Origin: Pedobacter sp. SL55
GTDB lineage: Bacteria > Bacteroidota > Bacteroidia > Sphingobacteriales > Sphingobacteriaceae
Reading direction: 5' to 3'
Assembly: GCF_026625705.1 (NCBI RefSeq)
Contig: NZ_CP113059.1
Span: 3,472,001-3,536,000 of the forward strand
Length of the DNA: 64,000 bases
The notes beneath the pieces were generated by a model that worked only from the letters and a program-made list of their open reading frames with translations, did no database searches and was not told where the DNA came from. The position numbers were made by a program, and so were the translations under genes. Numbering within the stretch: the stretch's first letter is position 1; every line of letters begins with the position of its first letter. Shown piece by piece: positions 34,665 through 44,253 of the stretch.

Positions 34665-36398
34665 ATGCAACTAGATCAAACTACCCACGCAACCGTACAA
34701 CAATGGCTTAACGGTAACTATGATGAAATTACCAAATCAGATATACAAAAATTAATAGACCAAGAAGCTTATACTGAGCTAACGGATGCTTTTTATAGGA
34801 ATTTAGAGTTTGGTACGGGTGGTTTACGTGGTATTATGGGCGCAGGATCTAATCGTGTAAATAAATATACTATTGGCACCGCTACGCAAGGTTTAGCCAA
34901 TTACCTATTAAAAAAATATCCAGGCGAGAAAATTTGTGTGGCTATAGCACATGACAGCAGAAACAATTCTGACGTGTTTGCTAAAATTACTGCCGATGTA
35001 TTCTCTGCAAATGGAATTAAGGTATATTTCTTTTCAGCTTTACGCCCAACACCAGAACTTTCTTTCGCCATTCGCGAATTAGGTTGTAAAAGTGGCGTAA
35101 TGTTAACGGCATCGCATAACCCAAAAGAATACAACGGTTACAAAGCCTACGGTGCAGATGGCGGTCAGTTTACTTCTCCAGACGATAAAATGGTAATGGA
35201 CGAGGTGGCTGCGATCAAAAGCATTGATGAAGTTAAATTTGATAGAGTTGATGCCAATATTGAGCTAATTGGAGAAGAAATTGACCAAAAATACTTGAAT
35301 GCAATTACCGCACTTTCTGTTTCTCCAGATGCGATTGAGCGTCAAAAGAATTTAAAGATTGTGTTCTCTCCTATTCATGGTACGGGCATTACGCTAGTAC
35401 CACCTGCTTTGGCTCAATTTGGTTTCACTAACGTAACCATTGTTGAAGAACAAAGCAAGCCAGATGGAAATTTCCCTACAGTGGTTTATCCAAATCCGGA
35501 AGAAAAAGAAGCTTTGACTTTGGCCTTGAAAAAAGCAGAAGAAATTGACGCTGATTTAGTTTTGGCAACCGATCCGGATGCCGACCGTGTAGGTATTGCC
35601 GTAAAAAATACTGATGGAAAGTTTGTATTGTTAAATGGTAACCAAACTGGAAGCTTGTTAGTAAATTACATGTTAACCGCTTGGCAAGAAAAAGGAAAAC
35701 TAACTGGAAATGAATACGTAGTAAGCACTATTGTAACCACTAGTTTAATTAAAGCTATTTGTAAAGAAAAAGGAGTTGAGTACTTTGACACGCTTACTGG
35801 TTTTAAATGGATTGGCAAAATTATGACCGAACTTTCAGGCAAAAAGCAATTTATTGTGGGCGGCGAAGAAAGTTATGGTTACTTAGTTGGCGATTTGGTG
35901 CGTGATAAAGATGCCGTAATTTCTTGTGCTTTTATTGCCGAAATGACTGCTTTTTACAAAGATAAAGGCAGTAGCTTATATGAAGCAATGATTGAAATGT
36001 ATGTGAAATATGGCATGTACAAAGAAGATCTAGTTTCGATAACCAAAAAAGGAAAAACAGGCGCTGAAGAAATTAAAGCGATGATGGAGCAGTTTAGAAA
36101 CAACCCTCCTGCTACTTTGGGTGGTTCGCCTGTAGTTACGTTAAAAGACTATGAGTTAAATAAAGTAACTGATATTAAAGCAGGTAGTAGCCAAGAACTA
36201 GGTTTCCCTAAATCTGATGTACTACAGTTTATTACCGAAGATGGCAGCATCATTTCTGCTCGACCAAGTGGTACTGAGCCAAAGATTAAATTTTATTGCA
36301 GTGTAAACGAGCCTTTAGCAAGTGCTAATGATTTTAAATCTACAGAGCAAAAACTGAACGAAAAGATCAAAACTATTATGAGCGATTTGCAAGCTTAG
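34665..36398 (+). CDS. Phospho-sugar mutase (phosphoglucomutase/phosphomannomutase family)
   Basis: A 577-residue alpha-D-phosphohexomutase. The phosphoserine loop is GVMLTASHNPKEYNGYK (Ser150), the metal loop ATDPDADRVG, the sugar-binding loop GGEESYGY, and the phosphate-binding C-terminal loop RPSGTEPKIKFY. The length matches the larger bacterial PGM-like mutases. It interconverts hexose 1- and 6-phosphates; glucose versus mannose preference is not decided by these motifs. Confidence 0.93.
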   Translation: MQLDQTTHATVQQWLNGNYDEITKSDIQKLIDQEAYTELTDAFYRNLEFGTGGLRGIMGAGSNRVNKYTIGTATQGLANYLLKKYPGEKICVAIAHDSRNNSDVFAKITADVFSANGIKVYFFSALRPTPELSFAIRELGCKSGVMLTASHNPKEYNGYKAYGADGGQFTSPDDKMVMDEVAAIKSIDEVKFDRVDANIELIGEEIDQKYLNAITALSVSPDAIERQKNLKIVFSPIHGTGITLVPPALAQFGFTNVTIVEEQSKPDGNFPTVVYPNPEEKEALTLALKKAEEIDADLVLATDPDADRVGIAVKNTDGKFVLLNGNQTGSLLVNYMLTAWQEKGKLTGNEYVVSTIVTTSLIKAICKEKGVEYFDTLTGFKWIGKIMTELSGKKQFIVGGEESYGYLVGDLVRDKDAVISCAFIAEMTAFYKDKGSSLYEAMIEMYVKYGMYKEDLVSITKKGKTGAEEIKAMMEQFRNNPPATLGGSPVVTLKDYELNKVTDIKAGSSQELGFPKSDVLQFITEDGSIISARPSGTEPKIKFYCSVNEPLASANDFKSTEQKLNEKIKTIMSDLQA

Positions 36399-36414
36399 AA
36401 ATTGCTCATATTCT

Positions 36415-36496
36415 GTCCGTCATTTCGAACGTAGAGAGAAATCTAAAAGGTTATGCTAAACATATCGTTAGATTTCACTTCGTAAAAATGACGGAC
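36415..36496 (+). repeat. GTCCGTCAT...ATGACGGAC intergenic hairpin repeat
   Basis: The nine-base outer arms GTCCGTCAT (36415-36423) and ATGACGGAC (36488-36496) are perfect complements. Inside are GAGAAATCTA and TAGATTTCAC. It sits between the mutase and a dehydrogenase gene on the same strand. Confidence 0.85.
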
Positions 36497-36518
36497 ATAT
36501 TTTTTTAATAAAATAACA

Positions 36519-37361
36519 ATGAACAATACAAAATTAGGTTGGATAGGTTTAGGCAACATGGGCAATCCGATGGCCAAAAACTTGTTAAAAGCAGGATATA
36601 ATTTATCAGTTTATAATCGATCTATAGATAAAACAGAAGATTTTAAAGCAATAGCTACAGTTTGCCAAAGTATTTCGGAACTTGTGAATAATTGCGACAT
36701 CATCTTCACGATGTTAACCAATGACGATGCTGTAAATCAAGTTTATCAAGAAGTTTTAAAGGAAGAACTAGATGGAAAGCTTTTCATAGATTGTAGTACC
36801 ATTTCTCAGGAATGTTCTTTGGCAAATGCCCAACTAGTTAAAGCTAAAAATGCTGGATTTATAGATGCACCAGTTGCAGGTAGCACCCGGCCAGCTAAAG
36901 AAGGAACTTTAATTATAATGGCTGGTGGCGATGAAAAAGACGTAGAAAGAGCTCAACCGTACTTTGAAAAATTAGGAAAACTAACCAAGCATTTGGGTGC
37001 CAACGGAAGTGGCATTGCTGCTAAACTTTCTATCAATTATTTCTTATCCCTTATTTATCAAGGATTGGCAGAAACGGTTTTGTTTTCTGAAAAGTTAGGT
37101 TTAGAGCGCAAGGATATGCTAGAAATCATCAACGAAAGTGCTTGTGGTAACGGAGCTACCAAAGTAAAAACACCATTGCTAATTAATGATAGTTATCCTG
37201 CCGCTTTTGCTTTAGATTTAATGTTGAAGGATATTTTATTAGCGCAAAAAGCTGGTGCAGATTTCCCCTTATCGCAAGCGATGATTGATACTTATCAAGG
37301 TGCACAAGACAAGGGTTTTGGAAAGAACGATGTGATTGGAATTATTGAAGCGTTAAAGTAA
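36519..37361 (+). CDS. NAD(P)-dependent oxidoreductase, 3-hydroxyisobutyrate dehydrogenase family
   Basis: A 280-residue beta-hydroxyacid dehydrogenase. The Rossmann motif is IGLGNMGNPMAKNLL at the N-terminus; substrate-site signature FIDAPVAGSTRPAKEGTL and catalytic Lys region GSGIAAKLSINYFL follow. Members include 3-hydroxyisobutyrate dehydrogenase, tartronate semialdehyde reductase and GLYR1-type succinic semialdehyde reductases; which activity applies is not clear. It is bracketed by two hairpin repeats. Confidence 0.88.
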   Translation: MNNTKLGWIGLGNMGNPMAKNLLKAGYNLSVYNRSIDKTEDFKAIATVCQSISELVNNCDIIFTMLTNDDAVNQVYQEVLKEELDGKLFIDCSTISQECSLANAQLVKAKNAGFIDAPVAGSTRPAKEGTLIIMAGGDEKDVERAQPYFEKLGKLTKHLGANGSGIAAKLSINYFLSLIYQGLAETVLFSEKLGLERKDMLEIINESACGNGATKVKTPLLINDSYPAAFALDLMLKDILLAQKAGADFPLSQAMIDTYQGAQDKGFGKNDVIGIIEALK

Positions 37362-37362
37362 A

Positions 37363-37445
37363 CGTCATTTCGACGAAGAATGAGGAGAAATCTAGCGATA
37401 TGCTTAGCGCAATTATCTAGATTTCTCTCTGCGTTCGAAATGACG
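37363..37445 (+). repeat. CGTCATTTCGA...CGAAATGACG intergenic hairpin repeat
   Basis: CGTCATTTCGACG on the left matches the right end TTCGAAATGACG, with inner GAGAAATCTAG and CTAGATTTCTC complementary. It lies between the convergent dehydrogenase and scoB genes and could act as a terminator for both. Confidence 0.85.
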
Positions 37446-37464
37446 ACAGCACTATAAATTAAGG

Positions 37465-38121
37465 CTAAACCACCATCTCTGGCACGTCGTCATCGGCATA
37501 CAACTTACCAGCCGTAGCTTTTCTAATTTCCTCTACACTTACACCAGGCGCTCTTTCCAACAGTTTAAATCCACCTTCTGGTAAAACATCAAATACACCT
37601 AATTCGGTTACAATTTTCTTGATGCACTTCACTCCTGTTAAAGGTAAAGTACAAGACGGCAACAGCTTGCTCTCTCCTGCTTTGTTTACGTGCTGCATGG
37701 CTACAATAATGTTCTTTGCAGAGGCTACCAAGTCCATTGCGCCACCCATTCCTTTTACCATTTTCCCTGGAATTTTCCAGTTAGCAATGTCTCCATTTTC
37801 AGAAACTTCCATCGCTCCTAAAATGGTTAAATCAATTTTTTGAGCCCTGATCATGCCAAAGCTCATGGCCGAATCAAAAATAGATGAACCTGGTAAGGTA
37901 GTAATGGTTTGTTTACCTGCATTAATTAAATCTGGATCTTCTTCGCCCTCAAAAGGAAAAGGCCCCATTCCCAATAAACCATTTTCAGATTGCAGTACTA
38001 CGTTAACTCCCTCCGGAATGTAATTGGCTACCAAGGTTGGAATACCAATGCCAAGGTTAACATAGTAACCGTCTTTTATTTCTTTAGCGATACGTTTCGC
38101 GATACCGTTTTTGTCAAGCAT
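37465..38121 (-). CDS. scoB: 3-oxoacid CoA-transferase subunit B
   Basis: The 218-residue beta subunit of succinyl-CoA:3-ketoacid CoA-transferase (family I). The catalytic glutamate is in LQSENGLLGMGP, and GIGIPTLVANYI and GGAMDLVASAKN are further family motifs. The enzyme activates acetoacetate using succinyl-CoA. The start is set at 38121 (MLDKNGIAKR); the 12 codons upstream come from leader sequence. It follows scoA with a 76-base gap. Confidence 0.95.
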   Translation of the reverse strand: MLDKNGIAKRIAKEIKDGYYVNLGIGIPTLVANYIPEGVNVVLQSENGLLGMGPFPFEGEEDPDLINAGKQTITTLPGSSIFDSAMSFGMIRAQKIDLTILGAMEVSENGDIANWKIPGKMVKGMGGAMDLVASAKNIIVAMQHVNKAGESKLLPSCTLPLTGVKCIKKIVTELGVFDVLPEGGFKLLERAPGVSVEEIRKATAGKLYADDDVPEMVV

Positions 38122-38197
38122 TTTTTTGTTTTTTAACCACAAAGGCACGAACAGCACAAAGTGGAATTAGATTTTGTCTTTGTTTTTCCTTGCTCAT

Positions 38198-38905
38198 TTA
38201 TCCTTGTTCCTTTGTCCTCACAGTTCTCTGCTCTATCCTCTTCTCGTAATCTTTACCTTGAAAAATTCGGTGCACATAAACTCCTGGTGTATGAACGTGA
38301 TCTGGATCTAGCTGGCCAACTTCTACCAGCTCTTCTACTTCTGCAATGGTTGTTTTGCCCGCCATTGCCATTACTGGGTTAAAGTTTCTACTGGTAGATC
38401 GGAAAATCAAATTACCAGCGGTATCGCCTTTCCAAGCTTTTACGATAGCGAAATCAGCATCGAAAGCGTATTCCATCAAGTAATCTTTACCATCAAAGTT
38501 TCTGATTTCTTTGCCTTCGGCCACTTCGGTTCCTACACCAGCAGGCGTAAAAATTGCAGGCATGCCGTAGCCAGCAGCCAAACAACGAGTAGCCAAAGTT
38601 CCTTGAGGGATCAATTCTACTTCTAACTCGCCACTTAATAGTTGACGCTCGAATTCAGCATTTTCTCCAACATAAGAAGAAATCATTTTCTTTACCTGAT
38701 GTTGCTGCAACATCAAACCTATGCCAAAATCATCAACGCCGGCATTATTAGAAATGCAGGTTAAATTTTTAACGCCTTTTTTTACCAAGGCCGAAATACA
38801 GTTTTCAGGAATACCGCAAAGGCCAAATCCGCCTAGCATCAAAGTTTTCCCGTCGTTAATATCAGCAATTGCTTCATCAGCATTTGCTACAACTTTATTA
38901 ATCAT
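38198..38905 (-). CDS. scoA: 3-oxoacid CoA-transferase subunit A
   Basis: The 235-residue alpha subunit of the same CoA-transferase. [15 protein letters not shown] near the N-terminus is the CoA-binding GxGxxG-type signature, and [20 protein letters not shown] and [14 protein letters not shown] match the family. It is first in the scoAB operon. A TAnnTTTG box on the minus strand at 38950-38957 is the probable promoter. Confidence 0.95.
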   Translation of the reverse strand: MINKVVANADEAIADINDGKTLMLGGFGLCGIPENCISALVKKGVKNLTCISNNAGVDDFGIGLMLQQHQVKKMISSYVGENAEFERQLLSGELEVELIPQGTLATRCLAAGYGMPAIFTPAGVGTEVAEGKEIRNFDGKDYLMEYAFDADFAIVKAWKGDTAGNLIFRSTSRNFNPVMAMAGKTTIAEVEELVEVGQLDPDHVHTPGVYVHRIFQGKDYEKRIEQRTVRTKEQG

Positions 38906-38949
38906 ATTTGGTGTGTTTGCGGCTAAATTAGGATTTCTTTACTGCTTTA

Positions 38950-38957
38950 CAAAAGTA
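38950..38957 (-). promoter_or_regulatory. -7 promoter box of scoAB (TACTTTTG)
   Basis: The minus strand reads TACTTTTG, matching TAnnTTTG, about 45 bases before the scoA ATG. No -33 TTG is present. The remainder of the 289-base gap to mutS2 shows no gene. Confidence 0.5.
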
Positions 38958-39194
38958 AAATGTAGTTAGCAGGGTTGTAAAAAATACACTAAGAAACTAC
39001 TCTAAAGCCTAAAAATGTGAATTTTGGCATTACTTAAGAGCTTATACCAAACCTATGCAAATTTATCTTTAGCGAAAAAAATCGCAAATCACATTAAATC
39101 AGGTAGTTATTAGATTGGCATAATTGACTATTAATTTATACCATTGGCATACTGATTTTCTTATATATTTAACTCTGCATCTGTGCCTACCAAG

Positions 39195-41574
39195 TTACTT
39201 CATGTAAACGTAGGTAATTCCATCTCCGCCTCTATCTAAATGCTCATCTTCCATTCTATCTACCTGCTTGTAGCCTTTCAAATGAGTTCTAATTAGTTTA
39301 CGCAAAATACCATCGCCTTTGCCATGAATGATTTTGATAGACGGAAAACCCAACATAATGGCTTTATCCATGTAGTTTTCCAATTCTTGCAAGGCAACTT
39401 CGCCACGCATTCCACGCAAATCTAACTCGGCCCTAAAGCTACTAACGGCATCATTTAAACTGCTGGTGTAAGAACTGCGTTGCACCAGTTTTTTAACTTG
39501 TCTGTTACTAATTTTCTGTACCCGGTTACGCTTTACTACAGAACGCAAATCGCCCAAAGCAACTACTAAGTTGTTCTTATTGATTTCTAAAACTTGACCT
39601 GTGTTTTCTGTACCAACAAGCTGTATCCAATCTCCTACCTCTAGTTCACTATCATCAAACTCAATTACAGGTTTTGGCTCTTCAATCTTAACTTGGTTTT
39701 TAGCCAAACCTTTTTGTAGGTTTTGTCTAATTTGGCGAGTGGCTTCTTTGTCTGCTTGTTGCTGCTTTATTTGCGCAATGGTATTTTCAACTAATTTATT
39801 GGCGTCTTTAATGATGTTTTGTGCTTCTAACTTGGCTTCTTTTACCAAAGTTCTTTTATTCTCTTCTAAATATGCCTTTTGCTTTTCGTTTTCGGCAAGC
39901 AGTTGGTTCAATCTATTTTGCTGATTGCCCAACTTCACTTTGGTTTCATGAACTTGTCGTTTTTCTTTCTCTAAATTTACCAACAACTTATCGATACTAT
40001 TCTGGTTAGTGCCAATTTTGTTTTTGGCTAGCTCCAAAACTTCTTTTTGCAAACCAATATTTTGCGCAATTTCGAAAGCATAAGAACTGCCTGGTTTACC
40101 GATATCTAGAATGTAAAGCGGCTTCATTTTGCTGTTATCAAACAACATCGATGCGTTTTCCAATCCTTCGGTATCGCCAGCAAAAAGTTTTAAATTAGAA
40201 TAGTGTGTGGTAATTACTCCTCTTACCTTTCTTTTGTTCAGTACTTCCAGCACTGCTTCGGCCATTGGCCCGCCAAATTGCGGATCGGTTCCTGTGCCAA
40301 ACTCATCAATTAATACTAAAGTTTTTGGATTAGCATGAGCGACAAAATAGCGCATTTTATTGAGGTGCGCACTGTAAGTACTCAAATCTGATTCGATAGA
40401 TTGATCGTCGCCAATATCTGCAAAAATCTGATTAAAAACACCCATTTCACTGTGTTCATCTACCGGAACCAGCAAGCCCGTTTGCAACATCATCTGTAAC
40501 AAGCCAACAGTTTTCATACAAACAGACTTACCACCCGCATTTGGTCCCGAAACCAGTACTATGCGCATTCCATCGTTAATATGAATATTTAGCGGCACCA
40601 CACTTTTACCACTTTGCTCGTTCGCAAACGAAAGCAGCAACAATGGATGGCGAGCATTGATCAGCTTTGTTTTGGAATCTTTTTGCAACATCGGCATTTG
40701 CCCACCTACTTGGATAGCGAACAAAGCTTTTGCTCTTACAAAATCCAACTTTGTTAAAAAGCTATGATAAGATAATAAAATTGGAGTGTACGGCCTTAAC
40801 TCATCAGTTGTAGCAATTAAAATGCGAATGATCTCTCTTCGTTTATCAAATTCTAAATCGCGGAGTTTGTTGTTTAGCGTAAAAACTTCTTCAGGCTCTA
40901 AATATACGGTTTGTCCACTGGCAGATCTCGTCGTGGATAAAACCTTTCAGTTTACGTTTGTTTTCGGCTAAAATAGGAATACAAATTCTACCATCACGTA
41001 CGGTTAAACTACCATCGGCTACCCAATTGCTTGCCACTGCATTTTTATAGATGGCATCCATTTTTCTACGTACTTCTTGCTCGCCTTTTGCAATAGCAGT
41101 GATAATTTCAAATAGTTCCTTAGATGCGTTGGGTTTAATTTTTCCTTTGGCATCCAATACAGTTTCTATCTTTTTAAGGATGTCTCTTTCTATCGGAAGA
41201 TGTTCAAACAGTGCTTCTAAACTTGGATAAAGCTCTTTACGTTCGTCAAAAAATCTAATTACAGAAAATACGGTCTGTAGCGAAGTGTATATCTTGAAAA
41301 GCTCTTCCTCCATCAAATAGCTACCTTCTACCCTAATCTTATCGGCCAATGTTTTAATGTCAAAAAAAGCATTAATTTGTAACGGCTCTTGATTTTCGAG
41401 AATGCTTTTAAACTCTTTTGTTTGACGAAGAAACTTATCTATTTGATCAAACTTAGACATTACCTGCATCTTATCTACCAGGTTTTGCCCCATCGTACTT
41501 AGGCAATGTTTGCGTACCAATTGCCTAACTTCGTTAAATCCTAATCTCTCTTCACAATTTTCGGGGTACAGCAT
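39195..41574 (-). pseudogene. mutS2: Endonuclease MutS2, split by a one-base insertion
   Basis: MutS2 is a MutS homologue with an added Smr nuclease domain, involved in recombination control and ribosome rescue. The downstream part has Walker A GPNAGGKSVCMKT, STYSAHLNKM, VLIDEFGTGTDP with Walker B, a long coiled coil, and the C-terminal Smr domain LDLRGMRGEVAL with IIHGKGDGIL. The upstream frame (40891-41574) runs into FIHDEICQWTNRIFRA and stops. Deleting one base at about 40925-40927 gives FIHDESASGQTVYLEPEE and joins both into about 792 residues, the usual length. The indel is not in a homopolymer. Translation may start immediately after the DUF4296 stop. Confidence 0.88.
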
Positions 41575-41575
41575 A

Positions 41576-42073
41576 TTATTTGGTAGATTTTGATAAACTT
41601 GTTAATGGCTTCGGCTTCTTTTTGGCAGTATCTATTTGTTTTTTCTTGATAGATTTTTTAATCGAATCTATTTTTTTGGCTTCTGCCGCTTTAAGTAATT
41701 TGGCTGCCTTTTGTGCTCGTACTTTCTCTTCTTTCTCTCGCTTTTTAATTTCTACATCTCTAGCCTTACCCACTTTGCTACTAATTTTATCATACATTTT
41801 CGATAGCAAATCTGGATGTTGATAATAGTACGCCATACTTCTTGCATGGGTGGCAGAGTCTATACCGTATTTCTTAAAAATTCCTTTGTATAGTGGTGCA
41901 GTTACTTTTTTAGCACTATCTGGCACCGATATTAAAGATACATACCCATCTACTACATGTATATCAAACAATATTTTTTCCATTTCATCTGGTTGTACAA
42001 TATCCTTGGGTATACCAGGTTTACAAGCCATTAACAGCGTAATGCAAAAAACTACTAAGAAAAATCTTATCAT
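41576..42073 (-). CDS. DUF4296 lipoprotein
   Basis: A 165-residue lipoprotein (MIRFFLVVFCITLLMAC, Cys17) with the DUF4296 pattern: PDEMEKILFDIHVVDGYV near the start, YKGIFKKYGIDSATHARSMAYY in the middle. The last 60 residues are a very basic Lys/Ala-rich tail. The start is placed at 42073, because the earlier ATG at 42112 lies inside a hairpin repeat. It lies one base before mutS2, so the two may be co-transcribed. Function unknown. Confidence 0.8.
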   Translation of the reverse strand: MIRFFLVVFCITLLMACKPGIPKDIVQPDEMEKILFDIHVVDGYVSLISVPDSAKKVTAPLYKGIFKKYGIDSATHARSMAYYYQHPDLLSKMYDKISSKVGKARDVEIKKREKEEKVRAQKAAKLLKAAEAKKIDSIKKSIKKKQIDTAKKKPKPLTSLSKSTK

Positions 42074-42098
42074 TTCTATCTCATCAAAATGTTTTAAA

Positions 42099-42180
42099 CA
42101 CATAGTAAACATAGCTTTACTTAAACTTAATTACAGCTTAGCGTTGAGATAGCTAACATAAAATGCTATGTGCCTATGTG
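42099..42180. repeat. CACATAG-type intergenic hairpin repeat
   Basis: CACATAGTAAACATAGC (42099-42115) faces GCTATGTGCCTATGTG (42165-42180); the arms pair at GCTATGT and CTATGTG with a small mismatch. It lies between the divergent DUF4296 and PLPBP genes. It resembles the CACAGATGCACAGAT family in style. Confidence 0.6.
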
Positions 42181-42224
42181 GTTTCGTTGGTAATAATTAA
42201 TTTTACCTGCAAAAATACTGATAA

Positions 42225-42917
42225 ATGAGCATTGCTGATAACTTATTAAAATATAAAAACGAAATTGAAAGCGACGGAGTTAAACTTGTAGCTGTTTCTA
42301 AAAATCATCCGGTAGAGGCTGTAAAAGAAGCTTATGATGCTGGCCAAAGGGTTTTTGGAGAAAATTTGGTGCAGGAGATGGTAGAAAAACAATCGCAATT
42401 ACCAACCGATATTGAATGGCATTTGATTGGTCATTTACAAACCAACAAGGTAAAATACATTGCTCCCTTTGTAAAACTGATAGAATCTGTTGACAGTATT
42501 AAACTTTTGAAAGAGATTGATAAGCAAGCGGCAAAGCATAACCGTGTGATTGATTGCTTGCTGCAAATTTATATTGCAGATGAAGAGACAAAGTTTGGCT
42601 TAGCGTTCGATGAAGCTGTTGAATTGCTGCGTTCTGAGGAATTTGCAGCTATGAAAAATGTAAGAATTATTGGTTTAATGGGTATTGCAACCAACACAGC
42701 AAACGAAAAACAAACTAGTACAGAATTTAATGAGTTGAAAGTGCTATTTGATGGCATTAAAGTAAGCTATTTCAGGAAAGACGATTTCTTTAAAGAGATT
42801 TCAATGGGTATGTCTGCCGATTATAAACTAGCTATAGAAGAAGGAAGTACCATGGTTAGAATTGGAAGCAATATTTTTGGAAAAAGAATTATCAAGCACT
42901 GGAAAAACAAAGATTAA
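42225..42917 (+). CDS. PLP homeostasis protein (YggS/PLPBP family)
   Basis: A 230-residue single-domain fold-type III PLP-binding protein. The PLP lysine is in KLVAVSKNHPVEAV; EWHLIGHLQTNKVKY, the YIADEETKFGL loop and the C-terminal SMGMSADYKLAIEEGSTMVRIG are family hallmarks. These proteins buffer pyridoxal phosphate and affect amino-acid metabolism rather than catalysing a known reaction. The gene precedes the GNAT and DUF3298 genes on the same strand. Confidence 0.93.
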   Translation: MSIADNLLKYKNEIESDGVKLVAVSKNHPVEAVKEAYDAGQRVFGENLVQEMVEKQSQLPTDIEWHLIGHLQTNKVKYIAPFVKLIESVDSIKLLKEIDKQAAKHNRVIDCLLQIYIADEETKFGLAFDEAVELLRSEEFAAMKNVRIIGLMGIATNTANEKQTSTEFNELKVLFDGIKVSYFRKDDFFKEISMGMSADYKLAIEEGSTMVRIGSNIFGKRIIKHWKNKD

Positions 42918-42964
42918 GCAGTTTCAAGTCTCAAATCTCACATCTCAATACTCATATCTAAAAA

Positions 42965-43432
42965 ATGAATATCGAACTAAGAACAGCAACTGCCGAAGAT
43001 TGCCCTCGTTTACTAGAATTAATTACAGAATTAGCGATTTATGAAAACGCTCCAGATGAAGTTACGGTAACTTTAGACGAGTTTGTGGCCGCTGGTTTCG
43101 GCGAAAATCCGGTTTGGAAATGTTTTGTGGCGGTAGATGAACAAACCATTGTAGGCCTAGCTTTGTTTTACATTAGATACTCAACTTGGAAAGGTTGTCG
43201 TTTATATTTAGAAGATTTTTTGGTAACCGAAAGCTACAGAGGAAAAGGAATTGGGAAACTATTGTTTGACCGTGTAGTACAGGAAGCCAAAGAAAGAAAC
43301 TTTAACGGAATGAACTGGCAGGTACTAGATTGGAATAAACCAGCTATCAATTTTTACGATAAATATGGTGCAGGTTACGAAAACGAATGGCTAAATGCAT
43401 CCTTTACCAAAGAGCAGTTAAGCAAACTTTAA
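42965..43432 (+). CDS. GNAT-family N-acetyltransferase
   Basis: A 155-residue GNAT domain. IELRTATAEDCPRLLELI opens the fold and the acetyl-CoA loop is VTESYRGKGIGKLLFDRVV. The WQVLDWNKPAINFYDKYGA segment resembles diamine N-acetyltransferases (SSAT-like). The acceptor is not determined. It lies 12 bases before the start assigned to the next gene. Confidence 0.88.
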   Translation: MNIELRTATAEDCPRLLELITELAIYENAPDEVTVTLDEFVAAGFGENPVWKCFVAVDEQTIVGLALFYIRYSTWKGCRLYLEDFLVTESYRGKGIGKLLFDRVVQEAKERNFNGMNWQVLDWNKPAINFYDKYGAGYENEWLNASFTKEQLSKL

Positions 43433-43444
43433 AACCCCATGGTT

Positions 43445-44253
43445 ATGAAAAAAATCATCTTACCTCTATTTGCGATTAGTCTTTTATGGGCTTGTACCAG
43501 CGAGAACAAAGAAAAAAAGGTAGCTCATGTTATTACTGCCGAAAACGACACCCTCACTTATCGCTATGATTCTATCAAAGTGGTAAGTAATAATGTTGTA
43601 AAACCAGAGGCGAATAGGCAAGCAGATACCGCCAATGCAGTAGTTAGATATCCAGTATTTGAAAACGACAGCTTAAACAACTATATCAAAAGCCAAGTGT
43701 TTCATTATTTTGGAGAAGATGAAGTACCTACCGCTTTTGACGATATTGCCAGTAGCTTTATTAGAGGATACAATGAATTTTATTTAGAAAACCCAGGTAC
43801 GGTTCAATCATGGTATTTGCTTATAGATATTAAGGTAATTAGGCAATTACATAATTATGTAGCTTTAAAGTACGTCCATTCAGATTACGCAGGTGGCGCA
43901 CATGGCAATACTTCCATCTCTTATATCAACTTTAACCCAAAAACCAACAAAGCTGTAACGCTAGATTCTCTAATTTTGCCAGAAAAAAAGCTGAATTACT
44001 AAAAATTGGCGAACGTATTTTTAGAAAAAATGAAAAAATTAGTGCTACAGAACCTTTAGAACAGAAGTATTTCTTTACTAACGGAAAATTCGCCTTACCT
44101 AAAAGTTTTTATGTAAGTGATAAAGGTTTGGTATTTTTATATAATCCATACGAAATTAAAGCTTATGCAGAAGGTGTTACAGAATTAGTAATTCCTTTTT
44201 CCGAACTTAGCGGCATCGCTAAACCCCAAACCATCTTAACTCCAACACAATAA
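43445..44253 (+). pseudogene. DUF3298/DUF4163-like lipoprotein, split by a one-base deletion
   Basis: The first part encodes a lipoprotein (Cys17 in ISLLWACTS) with the VRYPVFENDSLNNYIKSQV and YVHSDYAGGAHGNTSI segments typical of DUF3298-containing envelope proteins. The frame stops at 44002 just after a run of seven A (43983-43989). Adding one A restores LPEKKAELLKIGERIFRK and a further 80 residues to a stop at 44253. That part includes YVSDKGLVFLYNPYEIKAYA, a DUF3298 hallmark. The corrected length is about 269 residues. The next gene starts directly after this stop codon. Confidence 0.8.
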
